Part shown: in pieces, positions 53,661 to 64,000 of the stretch
How positions within the stretch are numbered: the first letter of the stretch is position 1
Layout of the letters: each line of letters opens with the position of its first letter
Source of the DNA: Arcuatula senhousia
Lineage: Eukaryota > Mollusca > Bivalvia > Mytilida > Mytilidae
Length of the DNA: 64,000 nucleotides
NCBI GenBank assembly: GCA_963971305.1
Contig: OZ020305.1
Coordinates: forward strand, 1,149,001-1,213,000
Reading direction: 5' to 3'
Translations under genes and position numbers: made by a program
Notes under the pieces: model-generated
The model's database searches: none
What the model saw: the letters and a program-made list of their open reading frames with translations, nothing else
Told to the model about the DNA's origin: nothing

Positions 53661-55925
53661 CCCAGACCAAATTGTAGCACCGCTACAAGAAAACAGTGGA
53701 ACTAATTTTCAGCTAAAATCATGCTAAAATTGCACTGTGAATTAGACAGCGTAAATTAGCAGCTAGACAAAGTCCACTAATTTACCACTATATTTTAGCG
53801 GAATAATCAGTTCCACTAAACTTCCGCTAAATCTGCCACTGATACCTACTGTAACTGACAGTGTAAAATTAGCATCTAATTCTAAATACTACTAAAATAC
53901 ACTAATAAATTTAGCGGTTTCTAGTGGTCCACTAATTTTCCACTACATAAAGATAAAATAATTTATGAGAAATCGACGGAAAATAATCAGTACTAAATTC
54001 CTACTAGGAAAACTCTGTTAGAAAGTTTAAACAAATATGGACTGCTAAAATACGCTACAAAAACTCAATACATTTATAGGCCTAGCTAAAGTACGCTAAA
54101 TAAACTTTAATAATTTTGAATAAGAAATCAGTAGACAACGAGCGGTACTAAATTCCTACTAGGAAAACTCTGTTAGAAGGTTTGAACAAATATGAACTGC
54201 TAAAATACGCTACCAAAACTGAATATATTTAAAGGCTTAACTAAAGTGCCCTTAATAAAGTTACAAAAATATTAACTGCATGCTTTAACACAAAAGAATA
54301 AAAATATTGTTTATGAAGCTGTAATTTACCGAAAGTGTGCTAAAGTTACAAATTATAGAATATACGAAAAAAAAAAGCAAGATATGCTAAAATCATATAT
54401 ATTCGCTTCTCGAGATTGACTTTGTTGCATGATTTTAGAACAAAAACATCATTCTTTTAATTAAAAAATAATTTGTCATAAAAATAGTATTTAATTGTTT
54501 ATCTGCTCTCCAATATTAATTCTGTGCATCACTTATCATTTTAATAAATACATGTACATGTTAATTATATGATTATAGCTACATAAAATTATCAGATAAG
54601 TTTATCAGATAAACAGCATGAAGTCCATTTGGATGTGGTCAAGGCATCTGTAATACTTGTAATCTAATTGAATTAATTATTGTCTAGCCAATCAAATGTT
54701 TCAACGGTTTTTGAAAATTATAACATAGGCCTTTGTCCCGAGGTCTTTGTGAAGGCAAGCGATTTCTCTTTGTTTTTAAAATGAATAGATGTGGATACTG
54801 GAAATAGATTGTAGCATATTCAACATGTTGAAAGAATGAAATGTCTCGAAATATCTTATTAGTGACTTTGGCAAAAATGTGTTTTAAAGTGTAGATTCAA
54901 CGGATACTTGAAAATCGAATGTAGCATATTCAACATGTTGAAAGAATGAAATGTCTCGAAAAATCTTATTAGTCACTTTAGCAAAAATGTGTTTTAAAGT
55001 GTAGATTCAATGGGACAAAAGTGGAATTGATTAGTATTGCGGTTGTATGGAATATTAAAAAACATTCAACTTGACATGGAAAATATACTTAGCTATACTT
55101 TGTGATATTTGAATAAAACAGCGTGTATCAGCAATATTTTCAATATTTAAATTGTGCACTGGATCTGTAATTCTTGCATAGTTTGCCTGGACTTGCGACA
55201 GTTTAGATGTACAGTTCAATAAAAGATATTAATACAAAATCTTCCACTGAATATGTTTTGGAGGACCACTAAAAGCCTGCTAAAATACCACTGATTTTTG
55301 CTAGAAGTACCACTAAAAACCTGCTAAAATACTACTGATTTTGGCTGGAATTAATTACTAAAAGCCTGCTAAAATACCACTGATTTTTGCTAGGAGTACC
55401 ACTAAAAGTCTGCTAAAATACCACTGATTTTTGCTAAATAAACCACTACACAACTGCTAGAAATACCACTGTTTAATGCAAATATACCACTAGAACCATG
55501 CTACATATTTCTCAATATCACCATATACAGCATTTAATCTATCCACTACATTCTGCTACTTTTTCCACTAATTAGTGCTAGTAACTAATTTGCATAATAC
55601 GCTAGATTCGTACTAATACAATCCACTACATTCTGCTGTCAAACTAATTTAAATAATTGAAACGCTAAAAACATGCTAGAAACTCCACTAATTATATACT
55701 GTCAGTAAATTTTAGCTTCGATTGGCTAAGAAATATGCAAATGAGACACAGGACAGTAGTAATCTAGCAAGAGTCTTACTATACATGTAGTGGAACTTTA
55801 GTGGTACTGATTATTGCTAATATTCCTGCTCAATTCATGCTAGACTACCACTACAAGGTTTAAATATTTTCCACTAAAAATATACTAAAACTCAACTACG
55901 ATACTACTACAAAAGGGTCTGGGAA
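53661..55925. mobile_element. TIR element built of CCACTAAAA/GCTAAAATAC motifs, with preserved empty site
   Basis: The ends are CCCAGACC (53661) and GGTCTGGG (about 55918-55925), with a further ttgtag/ctacaa match behind them. The outer thirds are saturated with short motifs such as ccactgatttttgctag and gcctgctaaaatac, in both orientations. There is no coding capacity. The paralogous flank at 34340-34365 (aataaccaagcctccc) reads straight through the insertion point, while here aattatcaa and aagcc are separated. A 110-bp tandem duplication lies inside at 54811-55020 (gtagcatattcaacatgttg at 54811 and 54921). Confidence 0.7.
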
Positions 55926-56390
55926 GCCCCCCTTTTCAAGTAACAAATGGACTTTTAATAACAGGCTAATAGAAGAAATTTAAACATGTTTAACACACCT
56001 AAGATATATGTTATCATTAATACGCTAAAGAAATTTAAATTTGAATTCCATATATGTGAACATGGGTTTGAAACGTTTCACTGTAACAGTTGTTTTTATG
56101 TTTTGATATGACCAACATTTAGTTCAAAAATATGTCCAAAAGACATAATTTCCCATTCCGCAAGACGGACGGGCCAATGGACGAATGGACGGACGGAAGG
56201 ACGTATAGGTGGACAAATGGACGGACGAACGAACGCACTCGAACATTATATGCCCCTACTTTTGTAGATGGGGCATGAAGATATTGAGAACAATGATTTG
56301 AATGATATTGATACGTTTGTTGCGAAGGCACGCAACACAAGGTCAACATATGTTCTACGATTTATCCCGTGTAACAATAAATGCAAGATA
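55926..56390 (+). other. Continuation of duplicated 3' flank, with GACGGACG run at 56161-56235
   Basis: Alignable with 34350-34950: ttttaataacaggctaatag, gtgaacatgggtttgaaacg, atatgaccaacatttag and the GACGGACG minisatellite, then gtttgttgcgaaggcacgc. Confidence 0.6.
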
Positions 56391-57230
56391 AGTCATGCAA
56401 GAACAGAAAGTAGAATGGGATGTCTTCCGATCTCCCATGCAGAGACTTGTAGAACAATTAAGAGATCTGATTTTAATCAGTTTATTTAGTGTTTAGTCTT
56501 ATAAGCATATTCAGTGTGTAGGAAGCTGATGATTGTACTCGTCGACTTTTTGTCAAGAAGGGGGTCTTTTCTTTTATTTGATTGTTTCGGAATCATACTA
56601 ATTGTCTTTTCAATCTGGACACACTGCAAAACGTCGAGCAGTGATCTCTGTTCACATTGAAGATTCCCATTGCAAACCATATAAATTGTCGTTGATAATG
56701 TAGGTTTTGTCTTGTACACTTATTCCACATCTCATTATTTTCTATTATCTGTTTGCTCTCTTTTATCTCTGAGTAATTATATTGTCAACAGACATTTGTC
56801 ACAATTTGTGTCACATTTCATGTTACATGAAAAAAATCTATCCCTCTTAAAGTGCTTTCATATATAATTTTTTGGACGGCTTTCGCTGAGTGAAAAATCC
56901 GAGTTAAAGAATGGTGATTGTCGGTCGGCGGACCGAAAGCAACCGGAAAATGATTTTCCTAACAGTTTTCTCAGTTACTACTAATCATATCTTTTCGATA
57001 TTTGGTAGGAGCATCAGCATAGGGCTCTGTTTGATTGTATTTAAGGTTTCGAAAAATTTATTTAAAAACATGAAAAGATTTGATATACAAACCTTTTAAA
57101 AGTACAAATACCAAAACATTTGTAAACAATGAATGAGTTTTGCTATGATGGTAAACTTCTCATTATTTCATATTCACAAAGACCTACAAAATTTGCCTAT
57201 GAGCCACAGGATGGTCCTCCCGTTCTTGAA
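56391..57230 (+). repeat. R4 fragment and duplicated RT-flank region
   Basis: 56520-56760 carries R4 (tttttgtcaagaagggggtc, tacacttattccacatctca). 56790-57010 matches 37040-37340, including a reading similar to VTVVSATTNNI. It has no RT body after it, unlike the 37.3-kb copy. Confidence 0.5.
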
Positions 57231-57234
57231 ATAT

Positions 57235-57730
57235 CATTGAACCCAAATGTGTATAATCTGGGCTATTGACCTAAACCAAGAACTTAACCAAAGTCTTTCA
57301 TGCATAAAATATAGGTCACAGTGGCCTAATTTTTAGTGGGTGGTGAAACCCTACCCAAGACCCATCTAGTGATGAAATATTATTGACCTCCAACATCTAG
57401 TATCCGAGTAATGGACCTTAACCAAGAACTTAACCAAAGTCCTTCATGCATAAAATATAGGTCACAGTGACCTAATTTCTAGTGGGTGGTGTCACCCGAC
57501 CCAAGAGACATCTAGTGGTGAAATTTCATTGACCAAAAAAATCTAGTATCCAAATATGGACCTAAACCAAGAACTAAACCAAAGTCGTTCCTGCATAAAA
57601 TATAGGTCACAGTGACCCAATTTCTAGTGGATGGTGTAGCCTACTCAAGACCCATCTGGTGGTGAGTTATCATTGACCTCCAACATCTAGTAACCGAGTA
57701 ATGGACCTTAACCAAGAACTTAACCAAAGT
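57235..57730 (+). repeat. Tandem repeat, 145-146-bp unit, about 3.4 copies
   Basis: The string aaccaaag followed by catgcataaaatataggtca recurs with starts at 57288, 57434, 57579 and 57724. Each unit also has gacccatctagtgatgaaat and gacctccaacatctagtat. The last unit runs into a short gttacggacgtacggacgaa stretch. Confidence 0.85.
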
Positions 57731-58042
57731 GTTACGGACGTACGGACGAACGAACAAGAGTAAAACTATATGGCCGATCCACATACGTGGTCGGGCCAAA
57801 AAAATAAATTTGTGTTACAGTGAAAACTGTTCAAACTGAACCCTGACAAAACCGAATTTTAGGTCAAACCGAACAAATTCCAAAGTCCCATGGATTTTCT
57901 AATAAAATATGAAGTAATTTAACCTGTTCAAACCCAGTGTCCAAACCGAATACCGAACCATTTTTATTTCCTTTTTTTACATTATTCATACCAAACGCAT
58001 CAGAGATTAATCTTTTGTACAAACAAATCATGTGGGTGGTAT

Positions 58043-58496
58043 GTAACCGGAGAGCATGAATTACTTCAAAAATCAACATGTCCTGACCGGGAATCGAACC
58101 CGAGACCTCTAGGTTTACAGTCAGGCGCTCCACCTAAGAAGTACTTCCCTTGTTCAGGGATAAAGGCTGTCTATTTAAATCTACTAGGAAGGGGAGCAAC
58201 CCTGTTACGCTTCCCCTTCCTCAAGAGTCATCATACCTTTATGTATGACTCTTAACACAACTATCCTTGGCTAGTTTTCCTGTTCTAACCATCGTGGGTT
58301 TTTTAGTTGGGCGCCAATGTAACCGGGGAGCATGAATTACTTCACAAAATCGACATGTCCTGACCGGGATTCGAACCCGAGACCTCTAGGATTACAGTCA
58401 GGCGCTCTACCTCTGAACCAAAGATGTACTTCCCTTGTTCAAGGATAAAGGCTGGCTATTTAAATCTACTAGGAAGGGGAGCAACCCCGTTACAGG
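58043..58496 (-). repeat. tRNA-derived SINE, tandem pair (276-bp period)
   Basis: gtaaccgg-agcatgaattac starts copies at 58043 and 58319. On the reverse strand each has an A-box-like (tggttcagaggtagagcg in the second copy) and a B-box (gggttcgaatccc at 58366-58378; gggttcgattccc at 58089-58101). The first copy has lost about 8 bp in the A-box region. The acceptor stem does not pair, so this is a SINE head and not a working tRNA. Confidence 0.7.
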
Positions 58497-59190
58497 TATA
58501 TGATTTCCAAAGACAAAGTTTTCTTTCAAATTAATATACGAAAAACACTGCATTAAAATTCATTGATAAAAAAGATCTATTTATTTGGATTATGACTAAT
58601 GAAGACAAAGATTTTAACATACAATTTAGTATATATTTATTACTGATCTTCCAGATTAGAAAAGATAATGATTTAGGATAGAGTTATCTATCTTTGTCTA
58701 TAATTGTATTTGGATTTTAGGCCAAATAAAAATTATGTTCTGTTCTGTTGTCCTGAGTCCTGACTGACTTTCACATTGTTTTTTTTTAATAAATGTCAAA
58801 TCAACATCATCATTTAAAAATGCATCTTGCTTGTCTGTATGTCATGAATTATATGCCCTCAATGGACCCCTCTAATTAGCCACATAAAGAATTTAAATTT
58901 GAATGTCTTTGAGAATCTGTTATATAATGTAAATATTGACAATTAAATGTTGTTTACATGTAAATTAGTTGTAATGACCCAAGCTGTGTATATGAATGTT
59001 TTGATAGCAATGAGTTAAACTAATCTTAATTCGTTTAATCTTTATCAGAGGTGTTGGCATATATGACTAATGCATCCTTGAAAACCTCAAATTCTTTCTA
59101 AAGCATAAACTGCAACTTAGAGGTTGATATACGTGTTACATACAAAATCAGTCTTGTGGAAGTATTTTAGAAAACGATCACTAAAAGGAT
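58497..59190. other. Noncoding
   Basis: AT-rich sequence. tatatgactaatgcatcctt near 59060 is shared with 38556 as part of the segmental duplication. Confidence 0.4.
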
Positions 59191-59215
59191 TAGATTCGTC
59201 GCTCCTCCCTTTTTT

Positions 59216-59312
59216 ACAGACCTTCAATGTCGCTCCCCCCTTTTTTGCTTATCCGCTCCTTGAAGCGGAGTGAACAAGCTCAAAAAAAGGGGAGCGACAT
59301 TGAAGGTCTGTA
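59216..59312. repeat. Strong hairpin (inverted repeat, about 31-bp arms)
   Basis: acagaccttcaatgtcgctc plus cccccttttttg (59216-59247) pairs with the stretch 59281-59312 ending gacattgaaggtctgt, with one base of slippage in the A/T run. The loop (ccgctccttgaagcgg) can itself fold. A partial direct copy of the left arm, gtcgctcctcccttttttac, precedes it at 59198. Confidence 0.75.
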
Positions 59313-59384
59313 TTTTAATCAGACAGGGATTAAATTTCTAATTATTCTAGTTTAAATTAGCAAAATGGCCTGAGATGATGATAT

Positions 59385-59580
59385 AGCAGGAACTGCTTAC
59401 TGTTCAGAATCACACGAGTTCGCTCTCGTGTCCACGATGATTGCGGTTTGGTTGTAATATATATGTTTATGTTTGGTATGTCGTTTGTTTTTGTAATCTG
59501 ATTCTATGTCTGTCAATTGGGATTGTGTCTTTTTCAGGATTCACACCCTTTGATTGCCCTATTGGTACATCTTTGTGGTT
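59385..59580 (+). repeat. R1 tail
   Basis: tatagcaggaactgcttact, then cgagttcgctctcgtgtcca and ccctattggtacatctttg, in R1 order. Confidence 0.55.
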
Positions 59581-60760
59581 TTAATGATAAAAACAAAATG
59601 CACACGTAGCCAGTAAAATGCTGTTAAAGTTTCCTAAGATAAGATTCGTTGAATCTTAATCCTTTAAAGTGCTAGCTTTCTTTTCTTGTACTGTACATGT
59701 TCGAAAACCTGGGTTACGAATTTGGTTTCCCATTCTGAACACTTTTAGTAGAGGTACTATTCATGCTATTATTTCTAGTTTTGATTTTGATTTTCGACTT
59801 ACAATGACGTACAGATGTTTTTTTTTAATATTCAATGCCTTTTATGAGAGGTTACTCTCCTAAATATGCAAAAACAGCATATCTAAAAATAAATGTTTTA
59901 ATGATACCCACTTAAGTACTTTGTAATATTATTTAAAAAGAAATTTCACTTAAAAGATCATAGTCTCTCCTTATCAGAAAAATAAATACATTTTGTATTG
60001 TGAAAAAAAAAAACGTTTATATTTGTTCTCCTAATAACGAGTATGGAATGAAAAGACTTATTGGTGTTATTGTGTAAAATTGTATTGTAAAATGTTATAT
60101 AAATATCTAAATATTGTTTTTTTGTTTTATTAGATCTACTGTTGATACTTACTACATTTTAAGGTTTATTAAAAGAGTGATCTTTTGCTAAAATGATATT
60201 CCATTTAATGACTAAAGTAAAAGCAAACAGCCCATGTTAAAATCAATGTCAAAAAATACTTTTTGAATTTGCCGCTTAGGAATTCGCTGAATCATTCTTC
60301 CTTAAAAAAAATCGGACAAATGTTTTTAGAAAGTATGTCCATGTTTGTTAGAATTCCAGAATCTCAATAGTAAAAAATATTTTTGTTATAGAAATTTAAG
60401 AGCGAAAACTTTATAACCAGTGCGCAAGCATCTATTTTGACTTTACTAAATTAAATAATTTCCTAATTTACACAATCGAACGCATTTATTCATTTTGCAA
60501 ATTTTTTGTGTGAATTTAGTATATGTATTTGTATTGTGCTTTGTAAAATAAAGATCCTTAAAATGTTACGACTTTTTTATCAATACAGGGGACAAATAAG
60601 AAGGAGAACAATACATTGTCGAAAGTGGGTTCCACTGTTACAGTCCAATAAGGGATTAGGGGGAGTCAGGTAGATTTTGATAAATATCTTCTGAAAAAAA
60701 AAGAGCGAGCAAGAATCTTCTCACTCTATTGAATTCTTACTTACATTGTCAGTTTTATTT
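59581..60760 (+). other. Noncoding, counterpart of 38.9-39.5 kb
   Basis: 60310-60690 aligns with 39085-39420 (gtaaaataaagatc, gttacgacttttt, gaacaatacatt and cgaaagtg in order). No gene. Confidence 0.5.
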
Positions 60761-60985
60761 CTTCGGTAGCAACATTCCGTCCGCTCTAGAATACGGAGTT
60801 ATTTACCTTTGCTTTTTGTTTTGTTTCTTCATTCATAGACGCAGACTTCTAACAATGACTTATTAGCAAACAAGATCCTAGACTTGCTATATTTTTTAAT
60901 ATCACTTTCCGTTACATACATGATGTCCTTTCACTTAACAATTCCAGTTTTGGTGATTTTCTCCATCTTATATATCCCAAGGAAA
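60761..60985 (+). pseudogene. Rearranged reverse-transcriptase scraps
   Basis: gcaacattccgtccgctcta (from the SNIPSAP region) precedes an earlier RT part: ttgtttcttcattcatagac, tttccgttacatacatgatg (Y-I-D-D degraded) and tccatcttatatatcccaag. The pieces are in non-native order. Confidence 0.55.
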
Positions 60986-61175
60986 GACCATTGAGGTACC
61001 AATGTCGCATCCAAAAGTCAAAAGTCCGAAAGGCCAAAGACAGAACCAGTAAACACGAACGAAAACAGCACGACGAAACAGACTTACAAACAAACAAAAA
61101 CCAAAAAGAAACAGAACATCAATCAACATCTCAGGTCCAAACGGGAGTTAACTCGGGTGCTCCGAAAGAGGATTC
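60986..61175 (-). repeat. R1 tail, reverse strand
   Basis: Contains gaggtaccaatg, caaaagtccgaaaggccaaa, cagaaccagtaaacacgaac and cgggtgctccgaaagaggat, the reverse of R1. Confidence 0.55.
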
Positions 61176-64000
61176 ATATTGTGTGATTTTTTTTGTAGCA
61201 TTGTCCTTTGTGTCAAATGTTTTTTTTTTCATTACTATTGTCAATTTTGGACTTATATGATCATAGTATAAAATTCTAAAATCTAAAAAAAATTAAAGGA
61301 AAAGAAATGTTGAACATTTAAGTATTTGCTTGTAAAATAACAAAAGTTTTCTTCTGTCAGCTACGTTTTATGGAGTATTAATGCAGCTCCTGAACGAATC
61401 CACAAACTTTTCAGAGGAGGGGTTCCCACCTGTAGTGTACTGAGAACGGACGGGACCAGGTAAATTTTTCCTTTCGTCAACACCAATTCTAAAAAAAAAT
61501 CTAAAAAGGAGGGCTTAATACTTCAACCCTTAGCTGGAACCCGACCCCTTTGAATCCGCCACTGATTATCCTTGTTATTAAGTAGCTTTGTCTTTGATTT
61601 CCTATATGACAACTTATATCACATATTTCTTTTTATCTAATGGAAGGTGCACATCACAAAGTCTCATGAAAATCCATTGAGTGGTTGGGCATGAGTCAGA
61701 TTGTACCCCTCATCGTGACATTTAGTGATAAAGTCCATATTGTGTTATTGGATGTTTGAAATATATTATGGCACAAAAATTACGTGGATTTTCGTGAAAA
61801 GTAAATGGTTCACGAAACATTGTGGATATGAGATGGGTTCATACATATTTTTTGCAGAGATATAATCTTTGTGTTTGTGGGCCGTACTTGAATGACCACA
61901 TATTCATTTTGTGTAAGACAATAATAACATGAAAAGATTCTAGGCCACTCTCTCGTTGAGTGGGAAAATTAAAGTCGGCTCGTCAAACAGGAAGTAAATG
62001 AGCGACAGATGTGAAAACGCATCCCACCATATGGGACCCTTACTTGAAGATGGATACCAAATATGGAAAGTTGCTGAGAAAACTGTTACGAAAAAAAATG
62101 TGACGGATGGACGCCCCGCATTTCTATGTCCTGACTCCGCGTTGTGACGGGGGACAAAAAGAGAGTCATTGCGCTATGAAACTATCGTTACCTTTGTACA
62201 AAGTCAGTGCCATTGAGATTTCTTTTTTTTTAGGTACGCAACCAACGGCTTTTTTTGTAATTGATTATCAACCTTCGATATCTGTAAACTAAAAAAGAGT
62301 GTTTTTTCTAGATCATATGAGTTAAAATTTGTTCACAATTTTAATTGCACACGACATATATAGCTCAATATGCTGTGCATTTATAACATATTTTTTTTTA
62401 AAAAGCTTTCTTTTGTTTTTAATTATATTTTTTTAATTTATTTTTTAGAGGGCAAAGCTTATTGAAGAGAGTAAGCTGAAAATTCATTAAAGCAACTTCG
62501 CTGTCTTCCTTTAGTTTTATTGCAAGTAGCATACATTTACTTTTTGTGAGAAGGGAACTTCCAAAATCGACCATTCAATTAAGCGCTATGCATGGTTAGG
62601 CTCGTCAATATTCGTTGCATTGAGATAGTATGTCATACAGATTGTATTAAGTTTCATCAAAATCCAATTTGTGGTAATGTAAGTTTTGCGGAGTATTGGT
62701 GCAGTGGTAGGTTAATTAATTCTTCCAAGGGGTATTCCGCTCTAAGTGTAATGAGGACGAGTAAATGATTATATATTTTTTATTTTGTGTCTAACAATGA
62801 TTAAAAAGAGAACAGTCCGAAAACCGGTGGTATTTAAACAATAGAATGTGAGCTCTTCATCGGAAAAGATAGGAAAGTCAATTCGAATGTTTATCCTGGT
62901 TGTCAAGTGAATCAAAAGTTCTTTTTAGTACAAAATTTCTTCCAATTTTAAGTTATGCTGATAAAATAAACTCTTTTGAATTAAAAAGAGTTTTTAAAAG
63001 TAACAGATTGCATTTTAATGCATGTTATTATGTGGATATTTATGAAATGCATACGGTGCAAACTGAAATGGATCGCACAACTTTAACTTTTATATAAAAA
63101 ATTGAAAAAAATCACACTATTTGTTTAAATGTATATCTTCCCATCTGCAAATTTTCAGACATGTACTGCAAGAGGTAAAGCCAAAATAAAATTAAGAAAA
63201 AGACCTATTTTTCTAGTCCGTCTTGACAACCTTCTTTTTAAAAGTACACGATTTACCTGTTGAATTCGATTATGTCATAGAACATGTTTACCTTTTTGAC
63301 CGGTGTCCGTAAATTGGGATCAACAGTATGTGAATTTGCATTGTATTGGAGTAAATGTCCAATTCAATATTCAGTCATCCGTTTTAAAAATAGGAATGCC
63401 TCCCATTTAACATGTTTATAATTTATTAAAGATAGAACTTGGTTGTGACCCTTGAAAGTTTTTCATAGTTACACATTGAATTCAAATGGATCGTTAGATG
63501 ATAACAGTAAAATATAATTTTCAAACTAATATCTGTCGAAAGAAAAGGTAATAACCTAACATTCCCACAAGTTTCGAAAATGTACTGCAGGTATTACGCC
63601 TTGTGCGATTTTTTAAAGGTTGAGTTGACATTTTAATTTTTTCCAACGGCCAATAAGTTTCACTCGATTTGTTAAAATATGCACTTTTGTTGACCTTATA
63701 AACAACTTTTAAGGCAACAGAAAAGATTCGTTAATAACATAACATGTCCAACGTATATGATAGTAGTCAAATCCATGCGTAATAAATGAAAATTGAAGAT
63801 TGTTTATATGCCGTCGCCATCGTTGTTGTCATCGTTAAAAATTTAAAAACACATTAGCTGTTTTCTGCAGGGGAGATAATTGAATACCACTAGATATTAG
63901 ACTGAGAATGTGCTATGAAACTATCTTTACGTATGAATGTCTGTACTAAGTCAGTGCCACGGTGATTTCCTTTTCTTAGGTCTACAACAAACTTCCAGTA
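61176..64000. other. Noncoding; two related scraps at 62165-62240 and 63910-63985
   Basis: No gene is supported. tgcgctatgaaactatcgtt then acaaagtcagtgccattgag (62165-62220) recurs as tgtgctatgaaactatcttt then actaagtcagtgccacggtg (63910-63965). Both end in a pyrimidine-rich ttttcttag-like run and resemble the middle of R2. Confidence 0.4.

Noticed and set aside
57235..57730. CRISPR-like array
   Set aside because: Units are contiguous 145-bp tandem repeats without spacers, in a eukaryotic context.
58319..58440. Functional tRNA gene
   Set aside because: A and B boxes are present, but the acceptor stem does not pair and the sequence is duplicated with a tail; it is a SINE.

Overview
The window is AT-rich metazoan nuclear DNA, most probably from a bivalve mollusc of the mussel type. 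That inference rests on intron-split genes with TATA boxes and GT-AG splice sites, an intronic TTAGGG run, and very dense interspersed repeats. One SINE-like family carries the core gacgaaacgcgcgtcaggcg, which I recall as common in mussel genomes. There are no bacterial features and no CRISPR array.

The only host protein-coding genes I can support form a tandem cluster, all on the + strand, of two-exon cell-surface receptors. Exon 1 encodes a signal peptide, a somatomedin-B-like eight-cysteine domain and two Cys-rich modules. Exon 2 encodes a juxtamembrane ectodomain and a secretin-family/Methuselah-like seven-helix domain. There are three copies of exon 1 (4116-5024, 18348-19220, 41066-41956) but only two of exon 2 (32674-34080, 52004-53395). 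All junctions are phase 0. Copies 2 and 3 would give receptors of 759 and 760 residues; copy 1 has no private 7TM exon. Each exon 1 has its own TATA box 40-54 bp before the ATG. The 7TM exons are about 93% identical in protein, while the first exons are far more diverged.

Everything else is repeat or unique noncoding DNA. 0.15-3.7 kb: reverse-transcriptase (RT) remnants and SINE-like copies. 5-18 kb: an intact-looking 5'-truncated RT piece at 8.5-9.1 kb, a LINE C-terminus at 13.7 kb, and a foldback element at 12.1-12.6 kb. 19.7-24.7 kb: a Mutator-like (MULE) transposase remnant broken by a 2.2-kb hairpin-rich insertion, then a purine-rich minisatellite and a MITE. 25.3-29.6 kb: RT remnant and a tandem repeat split by an L1/Tx1-type LINE with visible target-site duplication. 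30.3-31.6 kb: a foldback element of 19-bp palindromes. 34-40.7 kb: receptor 3' flank and more RT remnants. 42.4-44.6 kb: three transposons nested inside one another in the intron of copy 3. 44.9-48.9 kb: a large inverted-repeat structure. 51.9 kb: interstitial telomeric repeat at the edge of the duplicated 7TM segment. 53.7-55.9 kb: a 2.3-kb TIR element whose empty site is preserved in the paralogous segment. 56-61 kb: tandem repeats, tRNA-derived SINE, RT scraps.

The receptor cluster looks like repeated tandem duplication of one ectodomain-7TM gene, followed by loss or sharing of a 7TM exon and heavy transposon colonisation of introns and flanks. Ligand and biological role cannot be read from the sequence.
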